Position numbers and translations under genes: made by a program
Notes under the pieces: model-generated
Told to the model about the DNA's origin: nothing
The model's input: the letters and a program-made list of their open reading frames with translations, nothing else
Database searches by the model: none
Source: Agathobacter sp.
GTDB taxonomy: Bacteria > Bacillota > Clostridia > Lachnospirales > Lachnospiraceae
Reading direction: 5' to 3'
NCBI GenBank assembly: GCA_017409825.1
Contig: JAFQRZ010000024.1
Span: 124,001 to 188,000, forward strand
DNA: 64,000 nucleotides
Shown: positions 56,116-63,675 of the stretch, piece after piece
Layout of the letters: the number at the start of each line of letters is the position of its first letter
How positions within the stretch are numbered: the first letter of the stretch is position 1

Positions 56116-57297
56116 ATGTTTGAAATTGATAGAGTAAAGTTCGGTGCTTTCGTATCTGAACTTCGTAAGGAAAAAGGAATTACGCAGAAAGAATTAGCAG
56201 AAAAGCTATGTATATCGGATAAAGCGATTAGTAAATGGGAGACTGGGAATAGCATTCCTGATGTGTCGCTTTTTGTGCCACTCGCTGAAATTTTAGGGGT
56301 GAGTACAACAGAGCTTTTAGAATGTCGCAGAATAGAACAGCCGGAAGCTATGAATAAAGAACAAACAGATAATTTGGTGAAAAAAGTCATTGAAATATCA
56401 GAGGATCGATATACTTATAAGTCAAAAAAGAATATTGTCATTTATCTTATATGTGCTTTTCTATCAGTAGTGGGTATGTTTTGTTTATACCTCTTGCAAA
56501 AAGATGTAGCATTATTACAAACCATTGATATTACACCTGTCTATATGGTTGCAGCTTTTGCAATCGGTTTTGGTGCTTATTTCTGGATTTTTATCAAAGA
56601 AAAGCTTCCTGCATATTACGATGAAAATGAAATCAGTGTGTATGTAGATGGAATTTTACATTTGAACATGCCAGGGGTCGTGTTTAACAATAATAACTGG
56701 CCGCATATCGTAGAGGTACTTCGTTGCTGGTCAATATTTGGAATGATATTTTTTCCATTTGTTTACTTACCGCTTATGGCTGAATTGAAAGAATATGGTA
56801 TTATTGCACAGCTCACTTTGGTGTTAGGTGCTGTTCTAGGCGGACTATTTATTCCGGTATATGTTATTGCAAGAAAATATCAATATGGAGATAAGAAACC
56901 TATGAAAACAATTAAGAAAAAATCAAATTGGATATGTATCGTTATCATTTTGGTAATTGTTTTAAGTTCGCTTGGTTTTACTGGCAATCTAGGAACGATT
57001 AGTTCGGCTACCAAAATTATGTATTTTTCTAATGCGGGAAGAGACCATTGGAGTGCAGAATACCAGTATTTGGATGGATATATGCAGCGAAATCTTTGGA
57101 TGGAAGAGGATGATGTATTAAAGATATCGATTGAAACAATAGAAGGGGAAATTGACCTAACCATCAAAGATAGCGAAGGAAATGTAATTTTTTCGGAAAA
57201 ATCACTTGAAACAAAAGAGTTTCAAGTAGTGGTATCAGGGAAGATTACGATACGAATTGATGGAGATAAGCATGAGGGAAGTTTTTCTCTTGAATAA
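56116..57297 (+). CDS. XRE-type regulator with multi-helix membrane domain
   Basis: 393 aa. The HTH covers residues about 10-65 (ELRKEKGITQKELAEKLC, ISDKAISKWETGNSIPDVSL). About five membrane helices lie between 110 and 315, and there is a C-terminal extracellular beta-rich domain (SIETIEGEIDLTIKDSEGNV). Architecture resembles the short XRE protein at 26874 but with more membrane and an outside domain, so it is a possible one-protein sensor-regulator. Its SD lies in a strong hairpin. Confidence 0.85.
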   Translation: MFEIDRVKFGAFVSELRKEKGITQKELAEKLCISDKAISKWETGNSIPDVSLFVPLAEILGVSTTELLECRRIEQPEAMNKEQTDNLVKKVIEISEDRYTYKSKKNIVIYLICAFLSVVGMFCLYLLQKDVALLQTIDITPVYMVAAFAIGFGAYFWIFIKEKLPAYYDENEISVYVDGILHLNMPGVVFNNNNWPHIVEVLRCWSIFGMIFFPFVYLPLMAELKEYGIIAQLTLVLGAVLGGLFIPVYVIARKYQYGDKKPMKTIKKKSNWICIVIILVIVLSSLGFTGNLGTISSATKIMYFSNAGRDHWSAEYQYLDGYMQRNLWMEEDDVLKISIETIEGEIDLTIKDSEGNVIFSEKSLETKEFQVVVSGKITIRIDGDKHEGSFSLE

Positions 57298-57319
57298 TAT
57301 TGTACTTGAATGAAAAATA

Positions 57320-57352
57320 TTGACATTTGTATATGCATAATGTTAGTATAAT
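57320..57352 (+). promoter_or_regulatory. Promoter for the putative antisense RNA of the toxin locus
   Basis: A consensus TTGACA (57320-57325) is followed by an AT-rich segment with TAGTAT at an 18-bp spacing (57344-57349) and TATAAT at 21 bp (57347-57352). It points toward the toxin gene 3' end. Confidence 0.6.
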
Positions 57353-57357
57353 AATTG

Positions 57358-57450
57358 AAAAAGGTGCTACCAATGACGGTTCACCTGATAATATTGATTG
57401 GTTAAAAATAACCGCCCAAGTTTCCAGGCTACGGGCGGTTATTTTTGTGT
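57358..57450 (+). ncRNA. Putative antisense RNA (type I antitoxin)
   Basis: Predicted from a TTGACA promoter (57320) to the 14-bp terminator hairpin ending at 57446 with TTTTT. About 90 nt, without a plausible coding frame. It is convergent to the toxin gene and overlaps the toxin mRNA 3' end (57404-57450), including the toxin stop codon. This matches the txpA/RatA layout; the boundaries are estimates. Confidence 0.55.
57404..57446. terminator. Shared bidirectional terminator of toxin and antisense RNA
   Basis: A perfect 14-bp stem AAAAATAACCGCCC (57404-57417) with its complement (57433-57446) and a 15-nt loop. It gives a U-run in both directions and contains the toxin stop codon. Confidence 0.85.
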
Positions 57451-57540
57451 CTTGGAATCGTGTTGCCCATGCACGTAACCAAGATTGTAAAAAGTCGCAC
57501 ACAGCGCAAGCACTGCAATAAGGTTATCTAATGTTAGCAT
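57439..57540 (-). CDS. Putative holin-like type I toxin peptide
   Basis: 33 aa, sequence begins MLTLDNLIAVLALCATFYN and continues LGYVHGQHDSKTQK. It has one hydrophobic helix and a charged C-terminus, the pattern of the putative holin-like/TxpA-type toxins of Firmicutes. A strong SD (GGAAAGGAG) lies 8-14 bases before the ATG at 57540. The promoter at 57683-57711 gives a roughly 135-nt leader with hairpins. The terminator is shared with an opposing RNA. Too short for standard ORF calling. Confidence 0.8.
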   Translation of the reverse strand: MLTLDNLIAVLALCATFYNLGYVHGQHDSKTQK

Positions 57541-57682
57541 AAGCAAATTCTCCTTTCCATAAAATTTCCTCGTAAGGTTGAATCTATGTAATCAGAGCTA
57601 TAACTCTCCGCAAAAAGTGACCGCCAAACACACGTCAATGTGTGGTAACACCTTGCGTATACCAATGGTATATGCTTAATAA

Positions 57683-57711
57683 ATTGTAGCAAATATATAT
57701 TTGATGCGCAA
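57683..57711 (-). promoter_or_regulatory. Sigma-A-type promoter of the toxin gene
   Basis: On the minus strand, TTGCGC (57706-57711) and TACAAT (57683-57688) have a 17-bp spacer. The long 5' leader (57541-57676) contains the palindrome TATACCATTGGTATA and the hairpin CACACATTGACGTGTG, as expected for translation control of type I toxins. Confidence 0.65.
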
Positions 57712-57841
57712 TATCATAAATATATTATATATATTATTGATATATTCTTAGATGAAATGTGGTTATATAAGATTATATATAAACTAAAAATAAGTTATAA
57801 TAAGCATAATTTTTTGATATAAACAGAATCGCTCCAACACA

Positions 57842-57870
57842 TTGACAAAATCCTAACAAAATAATACAGT
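57842..57870 (+). promoter_or_regulatory. Sigma-A-type promoter of trpB
   Basis: TTGACA (57842-57847) and TACAGT (57865-57870), 17 bp apart, about 35 bp before the SD GGAGAGGAAG. No T-box or tryptophan leader is seen. The region 57712-57841 is AT-rich with no recognisable gene. Confidence 0.75.
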
Positions 57871-57907
57871 AATTATAATATTTTTGTTCGGAGAGGAAGT
57901 TGATTTT

Positions 57908-59125
57908 ATGAAATTTAACGGCGTAGATTTTGATACTTATTTTAAGAATTATCCAGATAAAAATGGTTACTTTGGGAAATATGGCGGCTCTTATGTGACA
58001 CCAGAATTGCAGAAGGCAATGGATGAGGTTACAGAGGCATATTTTACCATTTGTAAATCAAGAAAATTCATTGATGAATTAAGACGTATCCGTAAAGAGT
58101 TTCAGGGTAGACCTACTCCAATTTCTCATTTGGAGAGATTGTCAAACAAATTAGGAAATGTTCAGCTTTATGTAAAGCGTGAAGACTTAAATCACACAGG
58201 TGCTCATAAATTAAATCATTGTATGGGTGAAGCACTTTTGGCAAAATACATGGGCAAGAAGAAATTAATCGCCGAAACAGGTGCTGGTCAGCATGGTGTA
58301 GCGATTGCCACAGCAGCGGCTTATTTTGGCTTAGAGTGTGATGTATATATGGGTTCTGTAGATATCAAGAAACAGGCTCCAAACGTTGCTAGAATGAAGA
58401 TTTTAGGTGCAAATGTAGTAGAAGTTACACATGGCTTAGCTACTTTAAAAGAAGCCGTAGATGCAGCATTTGATGCTTATGCAAAAGACTATGAAAACAG
58501 TATCTACTGTATCGGTTCTGTAGTAGGACCACATCCATTCCCAATGCTCGTTCGTGATTTCCAGAAAGTAGTTGGGATTGAGGCAAGAGAACAGTTTGTA
58601 GAAATGACAGGTGAGCTTCCAGATGCAGTAGTTGCATGTGTAGGTGGAGGTTCTAACTCGGCTGGTTTCTTCTCTGGTTTTTTAAATGAACCAGTAGATA
58701 TTTATGGTATTGAACCATTAGGAAGAGGCACGAAGCTTGGTGACCACGCTGCAACATTACAGTATGGTTCGGAAGGTGTTATGCATGGATTTAATAGTAT
58801 TATGTTAAAGGATGAAAATGGCGAACCTGCTCCAGTTTATTCCGTAGCAAGTGGTTTGGATTATCCATCATCAGGTCCAGAGCATGCTTTCTTACATGAA
58901 CTTGGAAGAGTAAAATATGATGTAATTAATGACGAAGATACCATTGATGCATTCTTTGAATTATCAAGAATGGAAGGTATCATTCCAGCTATCGAAAGTG
59001 CACATGCAGTTGCATACGGCATTAAGTTAGCAAAAGAAATGGAAACAGGTTCCGTTCTTATCTGTCTTTCTGGTAGAGGCGATAAGGATATGGATTATAT
59101 CATTGAGAACTATGGAATTCGCTAA
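57908..59125 (+). CDS. trpB: Tryptophan synthase beta subunit
   Basis: 405 aa. The PLP lysine is Lys101 in [17 protein letters not shown], and the phosphate-binding GGGSNSAG lies in [24 protein letters not shown] and the C-terminal [11 protein letters not shown] are also present. It condenses indole with serine. There is no trpA or other trp gene nearby, so it may salvage indole or pair with a distant TrpA. The SD GGAGAGGAAG sets the ATG at 57908; the frame opens 24 bases earlier. Confidence 0.95.
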   Translation: MKFNGVDFDTYFKNYPDKNGYFGKYGGSYVTPELQKAMDEVTEAYFTICKSRKFIDELRRIRKEFQGRPTPISHLERLSNKLGNVQLYVKREDLNHTGAHKLNHCMGEALLAKYMGKKKLIAETGAGQHGVAIATAAAYFGLECDVYMGSVDIKKQAPNVARMKILGANVVEVTHGLATLKEAVDAAFDAYAKDYENSIYCIGSVVGPHPFPMLVRDFQKVVGIEAREQFVEMTGELPDAVVACVGGGSNSAGFFSGFLNEPVDIYGIEPLGRGTKLGDHAATLQYGSEGVMHGFNSIMLKDENGEPAPVYSVASGLDYPSSGPEHAFLHELGRVKYDVINDEDTIDAFFELSRMEGIIPAIESAHAVAYGIKLAKEMETGSVLICLSGRGDKDMDYIIENYGIR

Positions 59126-59154
59126 TTGACAATTTTGTCGATTCGTAGTATTCT
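59126..59154 (+). promoter_or_regulatory. Sigma-A-type promoter of the thiamine riboswitch operon
   Basis: A consensus TTGACA (59126-59131), 17-bp spacer, TATTCT (59149-59154), directly after the trpB stop and ending about 12 bp before the riboswitch. Confidence 0.8.
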
Positions 59155-59164
59155 AACATAGACA

Positions 59165-59262
59165 ACTGAAAAGGGGAGCTGGTAAATCGGCCGGCTGAGA
59201 TGAGGTAATGTAACCGAAAACCCAAGAACCTGATCTGGATAATGCCAGCGTAGGAAGAGTAC
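59165..59262 (+). promoter_or_regulatory. TPP riboswitch (THI element)
   Basis: Contains the conserved GGGGAGC (59173-59179), GGCTGAGA (59193-59200), ACCC and GAACCTGATCTGGATAATGC with CAGCGTAGGAA (59226-59256). These are the thiamine-pyrophosphate binding core. A terminator hairpin follows at 59290, so TPP would stop transcription of the downstream thiamine-precursor transporter genes. Confidence 0.96.
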
Positions 59263-59289
59263 ATTTTCGATGAAAATTTGAAATTTCAG

Positions 59290-59325
59290 CACCTGGGTAT
59301 CACAGATACTCGGGTGTTTTTGTTT
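59290..59325 (+). terminator. Riboswitch-controlled terminator
   Basis: A 12-bp stem, CACCTGGGTATC (59290-59301) with GATACTCGGGTG (59305-59316), has one G-U and one imperfect pair, followed by TTTTTGTTT. Confidence 0.9.
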
Positions 59326-59461
59326 ATGAAATTAAAATTTCATAAACAACGCTCCGCTGAGGATGCGCAGCTCGCGGAGTGGAAAATAGTTGCTTTGCAA
59401 CACCGCTCGCGCGCAAAGAGTTTGCAAGCAAACTCTTATCTCCGCGCCCAAAATGCACTCC
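59323..59461. repeat. GC-rich multi-hairpin insert between riboswitch and first gene
   Basis: Starts with an 11-bp palindrome, TTTATGAAATT (59323-59333) with its complement (59336-59346). Then come nested inverted repeats: CTCCGC/GCGGAG (59352, 59374), CGCGGAG/CTCCGCG (59373, 59440), GTTGC/GCAAC (59389), AGAGTTTGC/GCAAACTCT (59417, 59428) and GGAGTG/CACTCC (59376, 59456). The GC content is well above the flanks. It looks like a REP-like insertion, not coding sequence. Confidence 0.65.
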
Positions 59462-59510
59462 AACCACAATCAGGTAAATAATTTTATTTACATCTGAAAG
59501 GAGAAAATTT

Positions 59511-59807
59511 ATGAATGCAAGTGTAGCAATTCAGGTTTTGCCAAAGGCAGACAATGACGACGAATTAATTCGTATCGTAGATGAGGTAATTGATTATATC
59601 AAATCTACAGGACTTAGCTACTATGTAGGTCCATGCGAAACTTCGATTGAAGGAGATTATGACGAACTGATGGAAATCATCAAAGAATGTCAGAAAGTAG
59701 CTGTAAAAGCAGGAGCAGAATCCGTATCTGCTTATGTAAAAATCACTTACCGTCCAGAAGGAGAGGTATTAACCATTGAAAAGAAAGTCACAAAACATCA
59801 CAAATAA
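59511..59807 (+). CDS. Thiamine-binding protein, MTH1187/YkoF-like family
   Basis: 98 aa. It begins MNASVAIQVLPKADND and has GLSYYVGPCETSIEGDYDEL, the typical DUF77/MTH1187 pattern. Family members bind thiamine or HMP. It lies under TPP riboswitch control as first gene of a transporter operon. The SD GAAAGGAG precedes the ATG. The end overlaps the permease gene by 32 bases. Confidence 0.88.
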   Translation: MNASVAIQVLPKADNDDELIRIVDEVIDYIKSTGLSYYVGPCETSIEGDYDELMEIIKECQKVAVKAGAESVSAYVKITYRPEGEVLTIEKKVTKHHK

Positions 59808-60537
59808 AATATGGTCATGTTCAGCGATTGTAGTAATTTTAATTGTATGGCAGGCAGTATGCTCGCTTGGCTGGATTGATAGCTTTATGCTTCCATCGCC
59901 AATTCAGGTGGTGCAGGCATTTATCAAGGAATTTCCAACATTAATGGAACATTCTTTTGTGACCCTTGCAGAGGCTTTCTGGGGACTTGCACTAGGTATC
60001 GCATTAGGATTTGTTATGGCGGTACTTATGGACCAGTTTGAAGCAGTTTACAAAGCTTTTTATCCATTAATTGTTTTGACACAGACTGTACCAACGGTTG
60101 CGATTGCACCACTTTTGGTTTTATGGTTTGGATATGAGATGACACCAAAGGTAATTCTCATCGTAATTACTACATTTTTCCCTATCGCAGTAGGTTTGTT
60201 GAATGGATTCCGTTCTGCGGACAAAGACTCCATTCACTTGCTTCGTGCAATGGGTGCTGGCAGATGGCAGATTTTCCGCTACATAAAGCTTCCGGGTGCC
60301 ATGTCACAATTTTTTGCAGGACTTCGTATTTCTGCATCTTATGCAGTTGTCGGAGCAGTGATTTCCGAATGGCTCGGTGGTTTTAGCGGTCTAGGTGTTT
60401 ATATGACGCGTGTAAAACAGGCATTTGCTTTTGACAAAATGTTTGCGGTAATCTTTTTGATCTCTATCATCAGCTTGCTTTTGATGAAGGGCGTAGACTA
60501 TTTGCAAAAGGTATGTATGCCTTGGGACAAGGAGTAA
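59776..60537 (+). CDS. thiX: ABC transporter permease for a thiamine precursor
   Basis: 253 aa with about six membrane helices and the EAA-loop LLRAMGAGRWQIFRYIKLPGA that contacts the ATPase. Riboswitch control and the neighbouring NMT1/THI5-like binding protein point to HMP or formylaminopyrimidine uptake (ThiXYZ type). The start is an unusual TTG at 59776, supported by AAGGAGAGG about 9 bases upstream. It overlaps the previous gene. Confidence 0.85.
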   Translation: MKRKSQNITNKIWSCSAIVVILIVWQAVCSLGWIDSFMLPSPIQVVQAFIKEFPTLMEHSFVTLAEAFWGLALGIALGFVMAVLMDQFEAVYKAFYPLIVLTQTVPTVAIAPLLVLWFGYEMTPKVILIVITTFFPIAVGLLNGFRSADKDSIHLLRAMGAGRWQIFRYIKLPGAMSQFFAGLRISASYAVVGAVISEWLGGFSGLGVYMTRVKQAFAFDKMFAVIFLISIISLLLMKGVDYLQKVCMPWDKE

Positions 60538-60540
60538 AAT

Positions 60541-61551
60541 ATGAAAAAAAGAGTATTCACTTTAGTATTAGCAGCACTTATGCTGGTTTCAACCATTACA
60601 GGCTGTGGCAACACAGGCTCAAATGGTGATACAAATAAAAAAGACTTAGAAAAAATCACATTTGTATTGGATTGGACACCAAATACCAATCATACAGGTT
60701 TATATGTTGCACAAGAACTTGGATATTTCGAAGAAGCTGGTCTCGAAGTAGAAATCGTACAGCCACCAGAAGATGGAGCAGAAGTATTAGTAGCATCTGG
60801 AAAAGCACAGTTTGGTGTATCTTTCCAGGATTCTATGGCACCAGCCCTCGCTGGCGATAATGCACTTCCGATAACGGCTGTTGCATCTGTCATCCAGCAC
60901 AACACCTCTGGTATTATTTCACGTGCAGGTGAAGGCATGGATAAACCAAAAGGTATGGAAGGTCACAACTATGCTACATGGAATGGTTCCATCGAACTTG
61001 CAACCTTGAAAGAAGTTGTAGAAGCAGATGGCGGAGATTTCGATAAAATCGAATTGATTCCAAGTACGGTAACGGATGAAGTATCTGCACTAAAAACAAA
61101 ATCTGTAGATTCTATCTGGATTTTCTATGCTTGGGCAGGTGTAAAAACCGAGTTAGAAGGTTTAGATACCGATTATTTTGCATTTGCAGATATCGATCCA
61201 GTATTTGATTACTATACACCAGTTATTATTTCTGGTAACAAATTTTTACAAGAAAAACCTGATACAGCAAAAGCATTTATGTCAGCATTAAGCAAAGGAT
61301 ATCAGTATGCTATCGAAAATCCAGAAGCTGCTGCAGATATTTTATGTAAAGCAGCACCAGAATTGGATAAGGAATTGGTTCTTGCCAGCCAGAAATATTT
61401 GAAAGATCAGTATCAGGCAGATGCACAGTACTGGGGACAGATTGATGCAACTCGTTGGAATAATTTTTACAAATGGGTGAATGATAATGACTTAATCGAG
61501 GATGAAATTCCTCTTGATACAGGATTCTCGAACGAATACTTGCCAAAATAG
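60541..61551 (+). CDS. thiY: NMT1/THI5-like substrate-binding lipoprotein
   Basis: 336 aa. A signal peptide ends with the lipobox ITGC (Cys22). The domain begins LEKITFVLDWTPNTNHTGLY, the family signature for pyrimidine-precursor binding. It delivers HMP-type thiamine precursor to the ABC permease. It starts three bases after the permease stop. Confidence 0.9.
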   Translation: MKKRVFTLVLAALMLVSTITGCGNTGSNGDTNKKDLEKITFVLDWTPNTNHTGLYVAQELGYFEEAGLEVEIVQPPEDGAEVLVASGKAQFGVSFQDSMAPALAGDNALPITAVASVIQHNTSGIISRAGEGMDKPKGMEGHNYATWNGSIELATLKEVVEADGGDFDKIELIPSTVTDEVSALKTKSVDSIWIFYAWAGVKTELEGLDTDYFAFADIDPVFDYYTPVIISGNKFLQEKPDTAKAFMSALSKGYQYAIENPEAAADILCKAAPELDKELVLASQKYLKDQYQADAQYWGQIDATRWNNFYKWVNDNDLIEDEIPLDTGFSNEYLPK

Positions 61552-61560
61552 GAGGCTTTT

Positions 61561-62313
61561 ATGTCAGTTTTAAAGGTAAATGAGGTTTCAAAATCCTTTG
61601 AACATGAAGAAATTATAGAGAATATTTCACTTGAGCTACATGAAGGAGAGATTGTATCTCTCCTTGGTGTCAGTGGTGGCGGAAAAACCACACTTTTCAA
61701 CATTATCGCGGGTTTAAGCATGCCAGACAAGGGAGAGATCTATCTAGATGGAGAAATCATCACTGGAAAGCCAGGGTATATCAGCTATATGCTCCAAAAG
61801 GATTTGCTTTTACCATATCGCACTATCTTAGATAATGTGGCACTTCCGCTTATGATTCGAGGTGAAAAGAAGCAGGTAGCACGTGAAAAGGCATCCGAAC
61901 ATTTTGCAGAATTTGGGTTGGAAGGTACACAGAAAAAATACCCAGCCCAGTTATCTGGCGGAATGAAGCAGAGAGCAGCATTGTTACGCACCTATATGTT
62001 TTCAGAAAAAGTAGCTCTTTTGGACGAGCCATTTTCTGCGTTGGATATGCTGACGAAAGGCACTGTGCACGAATGGTATCTGGATGTTATGGAGAAGATT
62101 AAGCTTTCCACGCTTTTCGTTACCCACGACATCGATGAAGCGATTTTGTTGTCAGACCGCATTTATCTATTGACTGGAAAACCGGGTACGATTACAAGGG
62201 AGATTGTAATCAAAGAACCAAAACCAAGGGGAAAAGATTTCAATTTGACAGAAGAGTTTTTGGCGTATAAAAAGGAGATTATTTCTCATCTCGAAAATTC
62301 AGATAAACTATAA
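61561..62313 (+). CDS. thiZ: ABC transporter ATP-binding protein for a thiamine precursor
   Basis: 250 aa. Walker A GVSGGGKTTLFN, signature LSGGMKQRAALL, Walker B VALLDEPFSALD, and the switch histidine in VTHDIDEAI. It energises the permease of the same operon. Between the stop and the next hairpin (62314-62356) nothing else is seen. Confidence 0.92.
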   Translation: MSVLKVNEVSKSFEHEEIIENISLELHEGEIVSLLGVSGGGKTTLFNIIAGLSMPDKGEIYLDGEIITGKPGYISYMLQKDLLLPYRTILDNVALPLMIRGEKKQVAREKASEHFAEFGLEGTQKKYPAQLSGGMKQRAALLRTYMFSEKVALLDEPFSALDMLTKGTVHEWYLDVMEKIKLSTLFVTHDIDEAILLSDRIYLLTGKPGTITREIVIKEPKPRGKDFNLTEEFLAYKKEIISHLENSDKL

Positions 62314-62356
62314 GGATTATATGGATATTTGCCGATATAAGAATTAGCTATGGATT

Positions 62357-62401
62357 GCGTCTAATTTCAACGGAATGAAACGTTGGAATTGGGCGCTTTT
62401 T
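62357..62401 (+). terminator. Terminator hairpin, left copy of a related pair
   Basis: A 16-bp stem with G-U pairs (62357-62372 with 62381-62396), loop GAATGAAA, then TTTTTATG. Its 5' half shares CTATGGA..GC, then TCT.ATTTCAACGGAATGA with the hairpin at 63131. The promoter of the next gene begins inside its descending arm. Confidence 0.85.
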
Positions 62402-62411
62402 ATGATACAAT
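62383..62411 (+). promoter_or_regulatory. Promoter overlapping the hairpin, with operator-like palindrome
   Basis: TTGGAA (62383-62388) and TACAAT (62406-62411) with a 17-bp spacer. The -10 lies in the 15-bp palindrome ATACAATCATTGTAT (62405-62419), a likely regulator site. Confidence 0.6.
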
Positions 62412-62446
62412 CATTGTATGGAATTTTATAGATAGAGGAGTCATAT

Positions 62447-63106
62447 ATGAAAGAGGATATAAAGTCGAGTGCATCTGCCACAACAATTATCGGCAGCAAC
62501 GATGGACCAACATCTGTTTTTATAGCAGGCGAGAGTCATAAACCAAATCTAAAACAGCAGTTACAGAAAAAATGGTTTGAATTAAGCAAAAGATGGCATG
62601 CTTTATGGATAAAACCAGGTACGCACACGATGGAAGAGGTCGCTGAGTATATTCGTAAAAAATATGATTTCGTAGAAGTTTCTAGAGAATCGAAAAAGTA
62701 CCAGCACTTATATCAAGAACTTCGCAGTTCGTTTATCATGCAATACGAACCACAGTTATTAGGAGAATATGCCACTTTACCAGAACTGAAAAGCCAAAAC
62801 GAAGATGATGTGAAAGCATTTTTAGAGCAAATGCGGTTACGTCAGGAAAAAGCCAGCGAAGTATCGGAAGAATTATTTTCTTTGGACTATTACTACTTTG
62901 AAAAGCAGGATAAGGACTTACATATGGAGTTGCAGCTAGAATCTCAGTTTGAGTATATTGGCGGGTGTACAAGCGGAAAGAGGATTTCTAAATTTCATAA
63001 GATATACAAAGATGTATATAAATATTATGGTGTTTCGGAAGATGATATTAAGAATCATACGAAGCGATATGAGAATCTATTACGTCAATTAGCAATACGA
63101 CATTAG
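62447..63106 (+). CDS. Unknown protein with GGADGPT-like N-terminal motif
   Basis: 219 aa, no recognised domain. Near the N-terminus is TTIIGSNDGPTSVFIAG, which closely resembles the conserved GIIGGADGPT(S/A)IF segment of sodium-pumping decarboxylase beta subunits, here without their membrane helices. The rest is charged and helical, with a basic region (KKWFELSKRWHALW) and EYIRKKYDFVEVSRESKK. AGAGGAG precedes the ATG. The gene is flanked by two related terminator hairpins and has its own promoter. Confidence 0.8.
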   Translation: MKEDIKSSASATTIIGSNDGPTSVFIAGESHKPNLKQQLQKKWFELSKRWHALWIKPGTHTMEEVAEYIRKKYDFVEVSRESKKYQHLYQELRSSFIMQYEPQLLGEYATLPELKSQNEDDVKAFLEQMRLRQEKASEVSEELFSLDYYYFEKQDKDLHMELQLESQFEYIGGCTSGKRISKFHKIYKDVYKYYGVSEDDIKNHTKRYENLLRQLAIRH

Positions 63107-63130
63107 AAAAGTAAATAAATGCTATGGAAA

Positions 63131-63173
63131 GCATCTGATTTCAACGGAATGAGTTGAGATTAGATGCTTTTTT
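63131..63173 (+). terminator. Terminator hairpin, right copy of a related pair
   Basis: A 15-bp stem with G-U pairs (63131-63145 with 63153-63167), loop GGAATGA, then TTTTTT. Its ascending arm is a near copy of that at 62357 while the descending arm differs and stays complementary. It ends transcription of the unknown gene. Confidence 0.9.
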
Positions 63174-63289
63174 AATATTTATAGTCGTTTTATGCAATCG
63201 AATAGTCGAAGCATGCTTTGGCTATAATTCTTGCATTTTTCCTGTCGAAGAAAGAATATGAGAAAGTTTCTAAGAAAGGAGGCTGCTAT

Positions 63290-63646
63290 GTGAACATTAT
63301 TATTTATGATGACAGTGAAAAAGACAGAGCACGGCTTAAGAAACTAATTCGTCAGTATGAGCCAAAACCTGAGAAAAACATTGTTATTACAGAGTACTCA
63401 TCAGGAGAAAGAGGTGATTTGGATGATTTAATTGCAGATATTCATCAGAACAGGCAGGAACTGTTGTATCGATTTGTGGAAGGGGGGAAACGATTACGAA
63501 TTGAAGATATTATATATATAGAAACTTCTCGTCACAAAAATCTTTTCAAATGGAAAAGAGCTATCTGTTCCGAAAAGCAGATATCAAGAAGTAAAAAAAC
63601 AATATACAAACCACTTGGACCTTTCAGGAAAGTGGTGCAGTCCTGA
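63290..63646 (+). pseudogene. Decayed LytTR-type response regulator
   Basis: GTG start at 63290 after AAGGAGG. It gives the first 46 residues of a receiver domain (NIIIYDDSEKDRARLKKLI), then jumps within a few residues to the linker and start of a LytTR DNA-binding domain (LIADIHQNRQELLYRFVEGG, KRLRIEDIIYIETSRHKNLF). The phosphorylation Asp segment is absent. After RHKNLF the sequence no longer resembles LytTR and ends at 63646. An internal deletion plus loss of the 3' end make a functional product unlikely. A normal protein would be about 240 aa. Confidence 0.8.
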
Positions 63647-63662
63647 CTGACCGAGGGACTGC
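63611..63662 (+). promoter_or_regulatory. Two-hairpin leader before the last gene
   Basis: CCACTT (63611-63616) pairs with AAGTGG (63630-63635) around an inner CCT/AGG. It is directly followed by GCAGTCC (63637-63643) pairing with GGACTGC (63656-63662). The gene starting at 63676 follows with SD GGAAAGGG. No terminator U-run is present, so this may be an RNA-stability or translation control element. Confidence 0.5.
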
Positions 63663-63675
63663 GGAAAGGGAAACT

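Noticed and set aside
57327-57521. A 64-aa plus-strand open frame opposite the toxin gene
   Set aside because: It spans the antisense RNA, the terminator hairpin and the antisense of the toxin, without an SD. The short minus-strand peptide with strong SD explains the locus better.
59278-59481. A 67-aa open frame across the TPP terminator and GC-rich insert
   Set aside because: It starts in the riboswitch expression platform, crosses the terminator hairpin, has no SD and no family-like sequence.
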